A DNA stretch of 64,000 nucleotides, taken from contig NZ_JABEQJ010000006.1 in NCBI RefSeq assembly GCF_014174255.1, positions 108,977 through 172,976 on the forward strand, given 5' to 3'. The DNA is from Gluconacetobacter sacchari (GTDB lineage: Bacteria; Pseudomonadota; Alphaproteobacteria; Acetobacterales; Acetobacteraceae). A program made the translations under genes and the position numbers. Positions within the stretch are counted from its first letter, which is position 1. The number at the start of each line of letters is the position of its first letter. Shown here in pieces: positions 63,703 to 64,000 of this stretch. The notes below the pieces were generated by a model, which was not told the origin of the DNA, made no database searches, and saw only the letters and a list, made by a program, of their open reading frames with translations.

Positions 63703-64000
63703 GTATTTTGCGTGGATTTTTCTGCTTTTGTGGTTTGTGCGCGCGGGATCGCACCGAGTTGAGGCGGTGTCATTTTGAAACGGTGGATGGTTGCGGCTGG
63801 AGTTGCGGGGACGGGGCGGGTTCGGGGGCGGTAGCCCCGTCTGTCACGGGCCGGCAGCCTGCATTGAGATGGCGAGACTGCGGAAAAGCGCCGCTTCGGG
63901 ACAGGCGGCGGCAAAGGCGATACGGACACGGGTCGCGGTTTCCAGGATGCGTCCTGCGATTTTCAGGAGACGATTTCGTAACGTGGTGAATTCGGCCGAG
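63703..64000 (-). mobile_element. End of an IS1380-type insertion sequence, partial
   Basis: The 3' end of a transposase gene (63844-64000) plus about 140 bp of flank reaches the broken NmrA gene. The exact insertion-sequence end and its inverted repeat cannot be fixed, because the other end lies outside the window; the junction is between about 63680 and 63760. Confidence 0.65.
63844..64000 (-). CDS. IS1380-family transposase, C-terminal fragment
   Basis: Fifty-one residues are visible on the minus strand before the TGA at 63844-63846: SAEFTTLRNRLLKIAGRILE, then TATRVRIAFAAACPEAALFR and a short tail. This matches the conserved C-terminal end of IS1380-family DDE transposases, which are abundant in acetic acid bacteria. 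The rest of the gene lies to the right of the window. The frame is intact as far as it can be read. Confidence 0.8.
   Translation of the reverse strand, partial: SAEFTTLRNRLLKIAGRILETATRVRIAFAAACPEAALFRSLAISMQAAGP

Overview
This 64 kb window is high-GC chromosomal DNA from an alphaproteobacterium. It is most likely an acetic acid bacterium (Acetobacteraceae, Gluconacetobacter/Komagataeibacter-like). That call is an inference from very high third-position GC, a DksA with one remaining zinc-finger cysteine, an aldehyde dehydrogenase next to a type II NADH dehydrogenase, a long-chain polyol dehydrogenase, and the 3' end of an IS1380-type transposase at the right edge. Nearly every real gene has long antisense open frames, as expected at this GC; these were not annotated.

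Layout. 1-8.6 kb is housekeeping: a partial UspA, pdxH, fabI, aroC, an OsmC protein, metX-metW, a BadF-type sugar kinase and a DEAD-box RNA helicase. 8.6-10.7 kb is a redox module in which soxR faces an MFS exporter across a SoxR-type promoter. 10.7-18.1 kb holds a 7TM-GGDEF-EAL protein and the glgX-glgP glycogen-degradation operon. 18.3-25.9 kb holds a mannitol-type dehydrogenase, a pair of DUF1826-like genes behind a Zur-box-like palindrome, a HAD phosphatase, a TetR regulator and an aldehyde dehydrogenase-ndh operon. 26-31.8 kb is a LysR-linked DUF1656/HlyD/FUSC/outer-membrane-factor efflux operon. 32-44 kb holds an SDR, an amino-acid permease, an SPFH protein, tRNA-Thr(GGT), dksA, a NodT-type channel facing a TetR gene across a 25 bp operator-like palindrome, an MscS channel, a GT39-type membrane glycosyltransferase and small envelope proteins. 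44-50.6 kb holds a lipoprotein, an AAC(6')-like acetyltransferase, a LysR remnant, arfB, rarA and an unusual RelE-like/UvrD/ankyrin fusion. 50.7-56.5 kb is the methylcitrate operon prpD-prpC-prpB with its divergent XRE/RamB-type regulator, then a GNAT. 56.5-62.8 kb holds panB and a probable aminophosphonate cassette: a frameshifted LysR, phnX, an FAD amine oxidase and a TonB-dependent receptor. The right end is an NmrA gene cut short beside the IS1380-type transposase.

Functional links. The aldehyde dehydrogenase makes NADH that the following NDH-2 can reoxidise. The prp operon clears propionyl-CoA. GlgX and GlgP break down glycogen together. The phnX cassette would release phosphate and acetaldehyde from phosphonoacetaldehyde, which the oxidase would make from (N-substituted) 2-aminoethylphosphonate. 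The best candidates for undescribed biology are the RelE-like/UvrD/ankyrin fusion, the phosphonate cassette with its own receptor but no PhnW, the Zur-box DUF1826 pair, and the aldehyde dehydrogenase leader hairpin whose loop is complementary to the gene's own ribosome-binding site. No CRISPR array, rRNA or prophage was seen.
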